From: Puniceicoccaceae bacterium Marseille-Q1082 | GTDB lineage: Bacteria; Verrucomicrobiota; Verrucomicrobiia; Opitutales; Intestinicryptomonadaceae | Length of the DNA stretch: 64,000 nucleotides | Assembly: GCA_904424815.1 (NCBI GenBank) | Contig: CAJGBI010000002.1 | Location: 1-64,000, forward strand | Direction: 5' to 3' | In this document: positions 49,612-58,355 of the stretch, piece after piece | Position numbering within the stretch: position 1 is the stretch's first letter | Layout: the number at the start of each line of letters is the position of its first letter | Translations under genes and position numbers: made by a program | The notes under the pieces: model-generated | The model's database searches: none | What the model was told of the DNA's origin: nothing | Seen by the model: the letters and a program-made list of their open reading frames with translations, nothing else

Positions 49612-50151
49612 CTAACGGGCTTCGTACCTGTTTTGCCCCAGAACATGCGGCATGTCCAGCCCGCACATTCTGTACGACATATAGTCCTTGTTTCCGCCGT
49701 GGCGCGGCGGGCCGTAGAAACCCTGCATGGAGCGCGTCAGCAGCTCCCCGAAGAATCCGCGCTGGTCGGAGCCCTCCCAGTCCTCGTGCGCGAGCTTGCC
49801 CGCCTCCATCTTTTTCAGGAAACCGGTCTGGACGTCAAACTCGAGGTTTTGGAAATCTTTTGAGTAGAGGCGGCGGGAAGCCTTCTGAATGGCCGCAATA
49901 CCCTTTTTGTAGGTCGGCAGCATTTCCGGATAATATTTTCCCGCCCAATTTTCAATATAGTTGACGACGCCCGCGTCCGTCGCCCCGCCCCACTGGTCGT
50001 CGGCGGGGATAATCTGCTCCGCGACGGCGACGAGGCACTCGCGCTCGGAGTCGGTGAAAATTTTTCCCTTTCCGGATGCCGAACACCCGCATATCGCGAT
50101 GCCCGCGCCCGCCGCGGCGGACACTTTTAAAAACTCTCTTCTCGTTGCCAT
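49612..50151 (-). CDS. Tat-exported gluconate 2-dehydrogenase subunit 3-like protein
   Basis: A 179-residue small subunit from ATG 50151. The twin-arginine signal is ATRREFLKVSAAAGAGIAI with a Cys just after, possibly a Tat lipoprotein. The body has the subunit-3 pattern: LVAVAEQIIPADDQWGGATDAG, VVNYIENWAG, and FFGELLTRSMQGFYGPPRHGG with MSYRMCGLD near the end. In this family the small subunit carries the FAD subunit through the Tat pore. It is first in the subunit 3-GMC-cytochrome operon. The ISL3 element sits about 100 bp upstream and may have altered its promoter. Confidence 0.87.
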   Translation of the reverse strand: MATRREFLKVSAAAGAGIAICGCSASGKGKIFTDSERECLVAVAEQIIPADDQWGGATDAGVVNYIENWAGKYYPEMLPTYKKGIAAIQKASRRLYSKDFQNLEFDVQTGFLKKMEAGKLAHEDWEGSDQRGFFGELLTRSMQGFYGPPRHGGNKDYMSYRMCGLDMPHVLGQNRYEAR

Positions 50152-50252
50152 TTTCGCTGTAATATATTGCTTAGTTGAAAACAAATATAAGCTTTTCGCG
50201 GAGCCTGCGCAAGCAATAAATCGATTGAGAAAGCAAAATCGCCACGATTCCC

Positions 50253-51551
50253 CGCTCTACGTCAAAGATTGTGGAATGGGAGAAAAAAAAGAGGGCAAAG
50301 AGAATAAAAAATGTTCTACAATGCCCAATGTGTTAATCAAGGGTTATAAGATACTCAGGACGGTAAGAGTTAGTCAAGACTTTTCGCTTGCGGAAGTTGA
50401 GCATAAGCAGTCGGGTATACCCGACTGCTTATGTGGGTCGCATCGTTTGATTCATTACGATTCCTACTGGCGTTATATTAAGCACGTCTCTGAAAACGGA
50501 GCTATTTATCATCTCAAGGTAAAATGCAAGCGTTACAAGTGTCTCGATTGCGGAAGGGTCTTTCGCGAAAGGCTTGAGGGAGTAAGGCCTTACGCTCGTC
50601 ACTCGGAGAGGTTCAAAAACAGGCTCGTAAGTGAATACGCTCGGAACGTTTGCAATAAGGCTATTGCTCGGATTTACCGCATATCTGCAAGCACGGTTGA
50701 GCGGGCAATCCACAGTAGGTACGAGCAAAAGCTCAAAGAGCAAATCAACTATCCTTGTCCTGAAATTATAGGAATAGACGAGCACACAATCCACAAGGGT
50801 TACAAGTTTGCGACTACGATAGCCGACTTATCGCACCACAGGGTATACGATGTTATTAAAGGGAAGAGACATAGCGATATAGAAGCCACGCTAATGTCGT
50901 ACAAAGGCAGGGAAAATGTGAAGGTAGTGTGCATGGATTTATCGAGCGGATATCGAAGTATCGTAAGGAGATGTTTTCCGAGGGCGAAGATAGTAGCGGA
51001 TAGGTTTCATGTGATACGATTAGTGCTCAACCACTTTATGGAATTTTGCAAGAGTGCGCAGGAAGAAGTAAAGTGGAAGAGATCGATTACTTATCCTTTG
51101 CGGAAAAGGAGAGAGAGGCTAAAAGCGCAAGAGATGGAGCGGCTTAAAAGCTTTTTTAGGGGAAATCCGGCAATAGAGCTTGCGTACGAATTTAAGGAGC
51201 GATTATGCGGACTATTGAATAAAAAGAGTCAGACGGCAAAGCAATGCAGGGATAACATAAGAAAGTTAAAGGAAATGATGAAGATAATGAAATACGAAGC
51301 GCCGACAGAGTTTGGGAAGCTTGCGGAAACGATAAGCGAATGGTTTGCGCCGATAATAAGAATGTGGAGATTTACAAAAAATAACGGAATAACGGAGGGC
51401 TTCCACCGCAAGATGAAGTTGATACAACGCAGAGCCTATGGATACAGAAACTTTGAAAATTACAGACTGAGAGTCCTCGTGGAATGCGGGGTGAATCTAT
51501 GAAAGGCAAATCTAAAAAATCAACCTATTCCACAACCTTTGGTGTTGACCC
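50253..51551 (+). mobile_element. ISL3-family insertion sequence
   Basis: A complete element of about 1299 bp. The 28-bp terminal inverted repeats match at about 21 positions: left end CGCTCTACGTCAAAGATTGT, right end (reverse complement) GGGTCAACACCAAAGGTTGT, both continuing GGAAT-R-GG. It is flanked by an 8-bp direct repeat CGATTCCC (50245-50252 and 51552-51559), the duplication size known for ISL3. One intact transposase fills it. Base composition is visibly more AT-rich than the neighbours, which suggests recent arrival. It lies upstream of the GMC operon and downstream of tRNA-Pro on the opposite strand. Confidence 0.93.
50321..51502 (+). CDS. ISL3-family transposase
   Basis: A 393-residue transposase counted from ATG 50321; an in-frame ATG at 50276 lies inside the left inverted repeat. 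It has an N-terminal zinc-finger/HTH region (CLCGSHRLIHYDSYWRYIKH, KCKRYKCLDCGRVF). The DDE catalytic domain shows Asp in EIIGIDEHTIHKGYKF, Asp in VVCMDLSSGYRSIV and Glu in NNGITEGFHRKMK, with the family segment ADRFHVIRLV. The frame is open to the end, so it should be active. Confidence 0.93.
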   Translation: MPNVLIKGYKILRTVRVSQDFSLAEVEHKQSGIPDCLCGSHRLIHYDSYWRYIKHVSENGAIYHLKVKCKRYKCLDCGRVFRERLEGVRPYARHSERFKNRLVSEYARNVCNKAIARIYRISASTVERAIHSRYEQKLKEQINYPCPEIIGIDEHTIHKGYKFATTIADLSHHRVYDVIKGKRHSDIEATLMSYKGRENVKVVCMDLSSGYRSIVRRCFPRAKIVADRFHVIRLVLNHFMEFCKSAQEEVKWKRSITYPLRKRRERLKAQEMERLKSFFRGNPAIELAYEFKERLCGLLNKKSQTAKQCRDNIRKLKEMMKIMKYEAPTEFGKLAETISEWFAPIIRMWRFTKNNGITEGFHRKMKLIQRRAYGYRNFENYRLRVLVECGVNL

Positions 51552-51591
51552 CGATTCCCGCCTTTGGCGGAAACAAAACGCCCGAGTGAAC

Positions 51592-51631
51592 AAAAAATAA
51601 AAAATCCGCAAGAACGCGAGTTTTTGCGGAT
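51592..51631 (-). terminator. Intrinsic terminator after tRNA-Pro (GGG)
   Basis: On the minus strand: ATCCGCAA, loop, TTGCGGAT, then a long T-rich run. It starts 9 nt beyond the tRNA 3' end. Confidence 0.8.
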
Positions 51632-51639
51632 AAAAATGG

Positions 51640-51713
51640 TCGGGCCGCCGAGGATCGAACTCGGGACCTCTTGCACCCCATGCAAGCGCGCTCCCAGACT
51701 GCGCTACGGCCCG
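51640..51713 (-). tRNA. tRNA-Pro (GGG anticodon)
   Basis: The 74-nt cloverleaf has acceptor CGGGCCG/CGGCCCG with discriminator A. The anticodon stem is CTTGC/GCAAG with loop ATGGGGT, giving anticodon GGG. The T arm is CCGAG-TTCGATC-CTCGG. CCA is not encoded. Confidence 0.95.
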
Positions 51714-51796
51714 AAAATTAAGTAATTGACGCTACCCGTTCCCCGCCGTTTGGCAAGCTTTTTTTTGCGCTTTCCGCGATTTGCCCCCAAACACCC

Positions 51797-52543
51797 CTAC
51801 AATTTCGACTTTTCCATCAGCCTGCGCGCCTCTTCGAGCTGGCGGCGCGCCGTGGCTTTCAGCGGCGAGTCTTCGGGAATTTCCGGATACATGCGCTCCA
51901 TCGCCTTCACCGCCTCGGCGAATTTGCCGTTGCGCATCAGCAGCGCGGCGTACCGGCGCAAAATGTACACGGGGGCGTCCTTTTTAGCCGCCATTTTTGC
52001 ATAGCACTCCTCCGCCGTCGCGTAGTCGTCGAGGTTAGCCATTGCTATCGACGCCTTTTGGATAAGCAGGCTTTCGTCGTCGGGGAAAATTTTTAGCCCG
52101 CGGTCGGCGAACTTTATCCCGTCGCGGCCGTAGCGGGCTTTCAACAGCCGCAGAGCCTCGGAAAGCTCTCCGCCATTTCCGCCGCCCGCCAGCTTCCAGT
52201 GGGGGTAGTCGAAGGCGACGATGGCCGCGGCGTCACGCCAGAACTGCTTCATGTGCGGGTCGAGGGCGACGGCGAGCTCCATGGAGGCCGTGCACGCCGG
52301 AATGTCTTTCCGCGTCCAGTCCACATAGCTCTTTATCCAAGCGAAGTCCGCCGCGAGCGACGCATACCCGCCGAGCACCTCGAACACCGCCCCCGCGCCC
52401 ACAGCCGCCCTCACGGTTTCCGGAGATTCCGAAACCGGCATGGGGCGTCCCGCAAGTCTTTCGAGCGGGCCGAGGCAAAGCCCCGCAACCGCGAATGCGG
52501 CCGCGAAAACCGCCCAGAGCCGCGCAGTGTCCAGAAGCCCCAT
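51797..52543 (-). CDS. Membrane-anchored TPR protein of an ABC operon
   Basis: A 248-residue protein from ATG 52543. An N-terminal membrane anchor (about residues 7-30) is followed by a helical solenoid with TPR-like repeats: LKIFPDDESLLIQKASIAMA, DYATAEECYAKMAAK, YAALLMRNGKFAEAVKAMER. The last repeat ends in PEDSPLKATARRQLEEAR. It starts 2 nt after the permease stop and is third in an ATPase-permease-TPR operon. It probably serves as an accessory or scaffold of the transporter. A much longer upstream frame lies inside the permease gene and was rejected. Confidence 0.82.
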   Translation of the reverse strand: MGLLDTARLWAVFAAAFAVAGLCLGPLERLAGRPMPVSESPETVRAAVGAGAVFEVLGGYASLAADFAWIKSYVDWTRKDIPACTASMELAVALDPHMKQFWRDAAAIVAFDYPHWKLAGGGNGGELSEALRLLKARYGRDGIKFADRGLKIFPDDESLLIQKASIAMANLDDYATAEECYAKMAAKKDAPVYILRRYAALLMRNGKFAEAVKAMERMYPEIPEDSPLKATARRQLEEARRLMEKSKL

Positions 52544-52545
52544 AG

Positions 52546-53328
52546 CTAAAATTCCCTCTTTGTAAACGCCCACGCCGAAAGGGCGAGACATACCGCCGAA
52601 TAGGCCGCCGCATACGCGAACGCCGCGAGCGACGCCCCTGTGTCGACCGCGCCGAACGCAAAGGCTTCGGATGCGTTGAAAACTTTCAAATTGGGGAAAA
52701 TCACCGCGGAGAGATCCCCCATAAAGGTTTTCGGCGCCCCGAGCGCGTCGCTTATCCCGCCCATCGAGCATATCGCCACAATCCCGAGAGACACGGCGAC
52801 AGAAAAGAGCAGCGAGGTCGAGACCGAGCACACCAGGGCGGACACGGAAGCTATCGCGCAGAGCTTGGCCCATTGTATCGCGGCAAAGACGGCTATGCCC
52901 GCGTAGTTCGGCGAGATCCCCCCCGCGGCGGCGGGCGCGGAGCCCGAAGCCAGCGCTATCATCGCGCACCCGCAGGCGGACACCACCGCGCAGAACAGCG
53001 CGAGGGCCGCGAACGCCCCGCCAGCCTTGCCGCACGCGAAGCCGAGCCTCCCGACGGGCTTGGAGAGCAGCGTTATCGCGGTGCGGTTTTCAAATTCCGA
53101 ATGGAAGAGCTGGCATGTCGCCACGATCGCTATTATTGAGCCGAAAAATCCGAGCGCGCCCGAGGTGAAGTCGAACACGAATTTCAGCCGCTCGTGCCCG
53201 AGGTCGAGCTTCAAAAAATAGTTTGACGACGCCACCAGCCCCAGAGCGACGAGCGCGAGCAGCAAAATCAGCTTTTGCCGCAGAGCCTCCCGAAAAGTGT
53301 TTGCGGATATTATGTATGCGCGCCTCAT
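52546..53328 (-). CDS. ABC-2 type transporter permease
   Basis: A 260-residue membrane protein with about six hydrophobic segments. An N-terminal amphipathic start (SANTFREALRQKLILLLALV) and the conserved FHSEFENRTAITLLSKPVGR segment are characteristic of ABC-2 permeases of the ABC-type efflux group. The start overlaps the ATPase stop by 4 nt (ATGA). It forms the membrane part of a transporter with the gene at 53325-54152. The substrate is unknown. Confidence 0.87.
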   Translation of the reverse strand: MRRAYIISANTFREALRQKLILLLALVALGLVASSNYFLKLDLGHERLKFVFDFTSGALGFFGSIIAIVATCQLFHSEFENRTAITLLSKPVGRLGFACGKAGGAFAALALFCAVVSACGCAMIALASGSAPAAAGGISPNYAGIAVFAAIQWAKLCAIASVSALVCSVSTSLLFSVAVSLGIVAICSMGGISDALGAPKTFMGDLSAVIFPNLKVFNASEAFAFGAVDTGASLAAFAYAAAYSAVCLALSAWAFTKREF

Positions 53329-54152
53329 TTCCTTGCGATGCTCCTGAAAAATTCGTCAAGCTTGATTTTTGCGGGCGAGAGCTTGGCGCCCTTCGCGCCC
53401 GCGGACTCGGCCGCTTCGAGAACGCGCCCGGGGGATTCAGACGAAAACGAGAGCTCGTACCCTCCCTTTATTTCCAGCAGCTCCGACGTCCTGCCCGCCG
53501 CCGCCACGCTTCCGCGCGACATTATGGCTATCCTGTCGCAGAGTTTTTCTATCTCCCCCATTATGTGCGACGAAAGCAGTATGGTTTTGCCCTCGCCTTT
53601 CAGCCGCAGGATTATATTGCACAAATCGTCGGCGCCGACCGGGTCGAGGCCGGAAGCGGGCTCGTCGAGCACGAGAAGCCTGGGGTTGTGGACTATCGCC
53701 TGCGCGAGCCCCGCGCGCTGTGTCATTCCCTTGGAATATAGCGCGAGCCTCCTGTCCGCGGCGTCGTCGAGCCCCACCGTGTTAAGCGCCCTCATCGCCG
53801 CGGCTTTCGCCTCGGCGGTCTTCATTCCGCAGAGCTTGGCGTAAAATACCGTGAGCTCGAATCCCGTCAGAAACCTGTAAAAATAGGGCGACTCCGGAAG
53901 ATACCCCATTTGCGCCCGCGCCGCCCTCGAGAGCTTCTGCCCGAAGACAAGGCATTCGCCCGAGCTCTGCCTTATGAGCCCCGTTATTATTTTGATCGCG
54001 GTGCTCTTGCCCGCGCCGTTTGCGCCGAGCAGCCCGAATATCTCGCCGGATTCGACGGAGAACGTCGCGCCGTCAAGGGCGGCTATCGCCCGCGAGCGGA
54101 TTCCGCTGCCGTAATATTTTTTCAGGTTTTTTACTGTGATGGCTTCGGACAT
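53325..54152 (-). CDS. ABC transporter ATP-binding protein
   Basis: A 275-residue ATPase. Walker A is LGANGAGKSTAIKIITGL, the Q-loop region is MGYLPESPYFYRFLTG, a divergent signature is LYSKGMTQRAGLAQAI, Walker B is LLVLDEPASGLDP, and SSHIMGEIEKLCDR carries the switch His. The signature Ser-Lys-Gly-Met variant is common in ABC-2 exporters. A C-terminal DrrA-like domain has the segment ELSFSSESPGRVL. It is first of three overlapping or closely packed genes. Confidence 0.93.
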   Translation of the reverse strand: MSEAITVKNLKKYYGSGIRSRAIAALDGATFSVESGEIFGLLGANGAGKSTAIKIITGLIRQSSGECLVFGQKLSRAARAQMGYLPESPYFYRFLTGFELTVFYAKLCGMKTAEAKAAAMRALNTVGLDDAADRRLALYSKGMTQRAGLAQAIVHNPRLLVLDEPASGLDPVGADDLCNIILRLKGEGKTILLSSHIMGEIEKLCDRIAIMSRGSVAAAGRTSELLEIKGGYELSFSSESPGRVLEAAESAGAKGAKLSPAKIKLDEFFRSIARK

Positions 54153-54188
54153 TTTTTATTGCGAAAACGGGGAAACTGGCGCGCGGCG

Positions 54189-54470
54189 TCAGGCTCTTAT
54201 TGTGAATCCGGAAAATTTCGAGTCGCAGAAATCCTCGCGCTCTTCCGACGAGCGGATGAAGTCCGCCATCGACTCCGCGAGCCTGTCGGCGAACGCGCGC
54301 ACCTCCTCCTTTTCGCCCTTGGCGCAGAGCCGAACCCTGCCGTCGTCGAGGTTTTCGACGTATCCGCACACGTCGTACCCCTTGGCGATCTCCGCGGCCT
54401 TCCAGCGAAATCCCACGCCCTGGACGCGGCCGGAGTACCAGACCTGCAATCGGTAATTTTGAGAATTCAT
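54189..54470 (-). CDS. acyP: Acylphosphatase
   Basis: A 93-residue enzyme that hydrolyses acyl phosphates. The catalytic Arg is in SGRVQGVGFRWKA (about residues 14-26), and the Asn is in GYVENLDDGRVRL near 37-49. The small alpha/beta fold length is typical. It lies 36 nt upstream of the ABC ATPase on the same strand and may share its transcript. Confidence 0.94.
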   Translation of the reverse strand: MNSQNYRLQVWYSGRVQGVGFRWKAAEIAKGYDVCGYVENLDDGRVRLCAKGEKEEVRAFADRLAESMADFIRSSEEREDFCDSKFSGFTIRA

Positions 54471-54671
54471 ACGCGCCTTTTATATTGCGGAATGTCGCGC
54501 GGGCAACAAATAAGTTAAATTTTCGGGGCAAATCCGCCGATACATACTGCGGCGCCGCCGGCGGCAAAAAGTTCCGCGGCGGCGAGCTTTTAAATTGAAA
54601 TTCTGGAACCGATATGATTTTCTGTCGGCCAACCCATTTAAAAGGAAATTTCAACACATTCTGACAAAAAT

Positions 54672-55418
54672 ATGAAAACCAAAAAGACAATAACCGCAAT
54701 ATGCGCGGGCCTTATGGCGCTCGCGTCCGCCTCCACATCCATGGCCGAAACCAAAGAAGACTATATAAAGACTTTTGGAATGATCATGTTTGAACGCAAC
54801 GGACTGCTCGAACTCGAATTTACCCCTGAGGAATTCGACGCGTTCGTCGCCGGCATGAAGGCGGTAAACGAATCCAAAAAGCTGCCCGACGACATCCAGG
54901 CTACGGGCGCGAAAGCTTTTGAATTCCTCCGCGCGCGCGCCGAGGCCAATGCCGCGAAGGCCGCCGAAAAGGCGACCGCCCAGGCCGCGGAATTCTGGAA
55001 AGAACTCGAAAAGAAGGAGGGCATTGAAAAGTCGCCCACGGGGCTTGCCATCGAAATCATCCAGAAGGGCGACGCCAAGCTCCCCTCCGAAAACTCGAAC
55101 GTCGTTGTGAAGTACACAGGCAAACTCGTGGACGGGACGGTCTTCGACAGCACCGACAAGCACGGCGGGAAGCCCGCGGAGTTCAACCTCGCGCGCGTAA
55201 TCGCCGGATTCAGGGAAGGCCTGCAAAAGATCGGCAAGGGCGGCAAGGCGCGCCTCTACATTCCCGCCAAGCTCGGCTACGGCAACCAGGCGCTCCCGGG
55301 CATTCCCCCGAATTCGACGCTTATATTCGACGTCGAGATGGTGGATGTTGATCCCGCCGCTCCCGCACCCGCAACGCCCGAAGCGGCTCCCGCTCCCTCG
55401 GCTCCCGCAGCAAAATAG
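54672..55418 (+). CDS. Exported FKBP-type peptidyl-prolyl isomerase (FkpA/Mip-like)
   Basis: A 248-residue envelope protein with a signal peptide ending in SASTSMA (residues 1-25). The FKBP_N dimerisation helices cover about 30-115. The FKBP domain covers about 120-222: VVVKYTGKLVDGTVFDST, FNLARVIAGFREGLQKIG, ARLYIPAKLGYGNQALPGIP, TLIFDVEMVDV. An Ala/Pro-rich tail of about 25 residues ends the protein. It should catalyse proline isomerisation in the periplasm. A strong terminator follows. Confidence 0.94.
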   Translation: MKTKKTITAICAGLMALASASTSMAETKEDYIKTFGMIMFERNGLLELEFTPEEFDAFVAGMKAVNESKKLPDDIQATGAKAFEFLRARAEANAAKAAEKATAQAAEFWKELEKKEGIEKSPTGLAIEIIQKGDAKLPSENSNVVVKYTGKLVDGTVFDSTDKHGGKPAEFNLARVIAGFREGLQKIGKGGKARLYIPAKLGYGNQALPGIPPNSTLIFDVEMVDVDPAAPAPATPEAAPAPSAPAAK

Positions 55419-55437
55419 CGCCGGAAATTTCCTCAAA

Positions 55438-55467
55438 ATCCCGAACCGCGCGGTTCGGGATTTTTTT
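55438..55467 (+). terminator. Intrinsic terminator after the FKBP gene
   Basis: ATCCCGAACC, a 4-nt loop, GGTTCGGGAT and seven T residues. The stem is perfect. Confidence 0.92.
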
Positions 55468-55653
55468 GCGCCCCAAATTTCCGAGCCCAAAACGGCTATT
55501 TTTCCCTGCTTTCGAGAAAACGCGGGGATGCGAATGGCGGGCGGAGCCCGCCCGAAAGCAAAATGCGGCAACTAACAAGACTCTCCTTGCGCCCCGCATT
55601 TTCAAATGAGTAATTGACAATCCGCGCCCAATCGGCTGAAATGTCCTGAAAAT

Positions 55654-55728
<75 letters not shown>

Positions 55729-55891
55729 CGGCATTTGCGCGTCCCGCCGGCAATTTCTCCATTCGGCGGCGCGCGTTGATTGCAGCCGAATTGCCAAACG
55801 CGTCTCCGGGCTGTCGTTGCCCGCCAATCCAAATTGCGCCGTTTTAATTTGCGGCGGTATCGAAACGCGGCGGAAAAATCTTTTGGCGCCC

Positions 55892-57514
55892 CTATTCCCG
55901 CACAGTCCAGACGGCAGTAGTCACCGAGCGCGGCGCGAGCTCCACGCAGCCGGATTCGGGGGAGAATTTCACGAGGGCGAGGTCGCTTCTATCGTCAGTC
56001 TTGTACACTCCGGAAAGCTTTGCTCCGGAAGATTTGAGGCTGACTTTTGCGGCGACTTCCCCGTGCTTGAAATTGACGAACACCGCTACGATTTTCCCGC
56101 CGTCGGGCGACGCGTAGGCGCTCGCTATGACGCCGTCCAGGTCTTCCGCGCCTTCAAGCGACACCCTTTCGTACCCGGGCCTTATGAAGAAAGAATAATT
56201 GCCGAGCGCCCACAACAGCTTGTTCGGGCGCATCTCGCGGCCCTTTTTGGCGTCCTCCACAAACCCCTCGGCGTCGATGAGCGCGCATATGCCGTCGCGC
56301 AGCTCCGTCGCAACCCAATAACTCCAACTGCGCGCCCCGCCGAATACGAGGTCGGCGTATATGATTTTCGCCATGTGCAGGGCGGTCTGCATGTCGGCGT
56401 AGTTTTTGGTCTTCCAGTCCGCGGTGAATCCGTCGAGCTTTTTCGGGTCGGCGTAGAAGCCGAGAAAACACCACTCTGTCTGGTGGAATTCCACTCCGTA
56501 TTTTTGCGCCTCCTTGGCAGCCCTTTCGCGCACTTCCCGCAGCTGCCCGTTCTTCAAATGCGTGTGGTAGCTGTGCGCGCCGATCTGCCGCGCGAGGGTT
56601 TTCAGGTCGCCGATATAGTCTTTGCTCGCGGGGTCGAAAAACGCGTAGAGCTGGTTGAAGGCGGCGTCCTCTTTGGAATTCGGATTGTCCTTTTGAAACC
56701 TCTCGCTGCCATAGATGTTTTGAATGGAATCGGCTTCGGGGAGAAATATTTTCGTTTCCAACCCGCGCTTTTGAATCGACTTGTCGAGCTCGACGGCAAG
56801 CCGCTTTATCTCGGGATTCAGCCACGGGGTGCCCTCCTGTATGTCAGTCGTCCACTTCCATGACGGCTCGTTTACGGGGCTTATGTATTTTATATTGTAC
56901 CCGCTGTCGGAGAGGCGTTTTGCAACCTCGGCGAGGTATTCGGCAAAGTCGTCGTAGCAATCTTCTTTGAGGTTTGATCGGAAGTCCGGTTCGGTTTTAT
57001 GGTAGCTCGAATTTTTCGTCATGCCGATGGGCGGCGTATTTGAAAAGAGGAGGAAATTTTCGCATCCATGCTCCTTCGCCTTTTCCATAAAGTACCGCAG
57101 CCCCGGGCAGCGGGCCATGTCGATTTTGCCGCTTTCGGGGTCGATGAAGCTCCGCGCCCCCCTCCACGGAAATTTTATCGGCGACTCGTCTCCCTCGAGC
57201 GATCCCCCGCCGAGATTCACGCGCCAAAGCGACAGCCCTATGCCTTCCGGATTTCCCGCCCCGTCGAATTTCTGCGAAAACAGCAGGCGCGCCGCCTTCT
57301 CCTTCAAAAGATCCTCCCAATAGTCTCCGACATACTGGGTGCTCCATGCGTCGCTCGCGCCGAAGTATTCGATTTTTTGAAATTTTTTACCAGGGTCTAT
57401 TTCCACCCCGATGGAGTCCCCTCCTCCGGCTGACAAGAGCATGGCAGGCATGCACGCGGCCGCCGCGAACGGCAGAATTTTACCCCAACTTCCCAATTTG
57501 GCATTCATAAGCAT
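55892..57514 (-). CDS. Secreted GH30-family glycosidase
   Basis: A 540-residue exported glycoside hydrolase with a signal peptide (about residues 1-28). The GH30 (beta/alpha)8 barrel has acid/base Glu216 in ISPVNEPSWKW and nucleophile Glu347 in FHQTEWCFLG. The N-terminal FGASDAWSTQYVG is the typical first barrel strand. A side beta-domain follows (last 90 residues, ending APRSVTTAVWTVRE). Family activities include endo-beta-1,6-galactanase, glucuronoxylanase and beta-glucosylceramidase. The FGASDAW start is closest to the galactanase-like group, but that is a weak call. It stands alone on the minus strand. Confidence 0.88.
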   Translation of the reverse strand: MLMNAKLGSWGKILPFAAAACMPAMLLSAGGGDSIGVEIDPGKKFQKIEYFGASDAWSTQYVGDYWEDLLKEKAARLLFSQKFDGAGNPEGIGLSLWRVNLGGGSLEGDESPIKFPWRGARSFIDPESGKIDMARCPGLRYFMEKAKEHGCENFLLFSNTPPIGMTKNSSYHKTEPDFRSNLKEDCYDDFAEYLAEVAKRLSDSGYNIKYISPVNEPSWKWTTDIQEGTPWLNPEIKRLAVELDKSIQKRGLETKIFLPEADSIQNIYGSERFQKDNPNSKEDAAFNQLYAFFDPASKDYIGDLKTLARQIGAHSYHTHLKNGQLREVRERAAKEAQKYGVEFHQTEWCFLGFYADPKKLDGFTADWKTKNYADMQTALHMAKIIYADLVFGGARSWSYWVATELRDGICALIDAEGFVEDAKKGREMRPNKLLWALGNYSFFIRPGYERVSLEGAEDLDGVIASAYASPDGGKIVAVFVNFKHGEVAAKVSLKSSGAKLSGVYKTDDRSDLALVKFSPESGCVELAPRSVTTAVWTVRE

Positions 57515-57673
57515 AATGCGGCTACCATAAACAATCTCTCCGCCGCGCGCAAGAAATTATCCCGCCTGCCCCGGCGGCGCGCAAAATCCGCAAGCCCGAC
57601 TTGTCGGCGCGCAAAAACTGCGGCGTTTTTTTTGGAAAAATTCCTTCAAAGCCGTCGGATTTTCCAGGCGCGC

Positions 57674-57700
57674 AAAAAAAGCTCCCGCAATGCGGGAGCT
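57674..57700 (-). terminator. Intrinsic terminator after ferritin
   Basis: On the minus strand: AGCTCCCGCA, TTGCGGGAGCT overlapping at the loop, then seven T residues. It is 47 bp past the ferritin stop. Confidence 0.88.
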
Positions 57701-57746
57701 TTCTTTGCGTTAGCGTCCGGCGCGCCATGCGCGCGCGGTGTTCCGG

Positions 57747-58244
57747 CTATTCGGCGCGCTTGCCGGCCCAGCTGTCTACGCCCATGACGAGTTTTTTGTC
57801 GTCGCCGGCGAATTCAAGGGCGCGGACGAATTGGAAAGTGTTGTTTTCCTCCTCGACCTGCTCTTTGAGGAACCACGCGAGGAAATCGCAGGTCACCCTG
57901 TCCTTGTCCTCCTCGGCGGCGTCGCAGATTTTTTCAATCTGGGCGGTCACTTTCAGCTCGTGCTCGTAGGCGGCTTTGAAGCCGTCGAGCGGCGAGGCGA
58001 AAACGTCGGTTTCGGGCTTCCGGATATCCGAAGCCTTGAACTGCACCCCCCTTTCTACGAGATATTCGTAGATCTTGTCCGCGTGCTCCATTTCCTCTTT
58101 GGCCTGCATGCGCATCCATTTTGCGACGCCCTGGTACGGCGTAAGCCTCATGCTCGCGCTTATGGCGAAGTATATGTGGGCGGCGTACAGTTCGTTGTAA
58201 AACTGCTCGTTTAGCAGATCCGACACTCTCTTGGTTATTTTCAT
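57747..58244 (-). CDS. Non-haem ferritin
   Basis: A 165-residue iron-storage protein of the bacterial FtnA type. The four-helix bundle has ferroxidase ligands in NEQFYNELYAAHIYFAISA (Glu17 and neighbours), KEEMEHADKIYEYL (Glu-x-x-His) and KEQVEEENNTF (Glu and Gln in the later helices). It oxidises and stores iron in a 24-mer. The single gene has its own terminator. Confidence 0.95.
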   Translation of the reverse strand: MKITKRVSDLLNEQFYNELYAAHIYFAISASMRLTPYQGVAKWMRMQAKEEMEHADKIYEYLVERGVQFKASDIRKPETDVFASPLDGFKAAYEHELKVTAQIEKICDAAEEDKDRVTCDFLAWFLKEQVEEENNTFQFVRALEFAGDDKKLVMGVDSWAGKRAE

Positions 58245-58355
58245 GATTATTCCTTTTTTTGCGTAAAATTATACGGATTATAGTTGTATATTAATGATTG
58301 AAGGCGGCGGCGAAAGTCAAGAAAAGATTGAGAAATCCGGAAAGCCTTGGAAGCG

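Noticed and set aside
52544-53035. Long upstream extension of the TPR gene
   Set aside because: It lies antiphase inside the ABC permease gene, is very Arg/Gly-rich and lacks family features.
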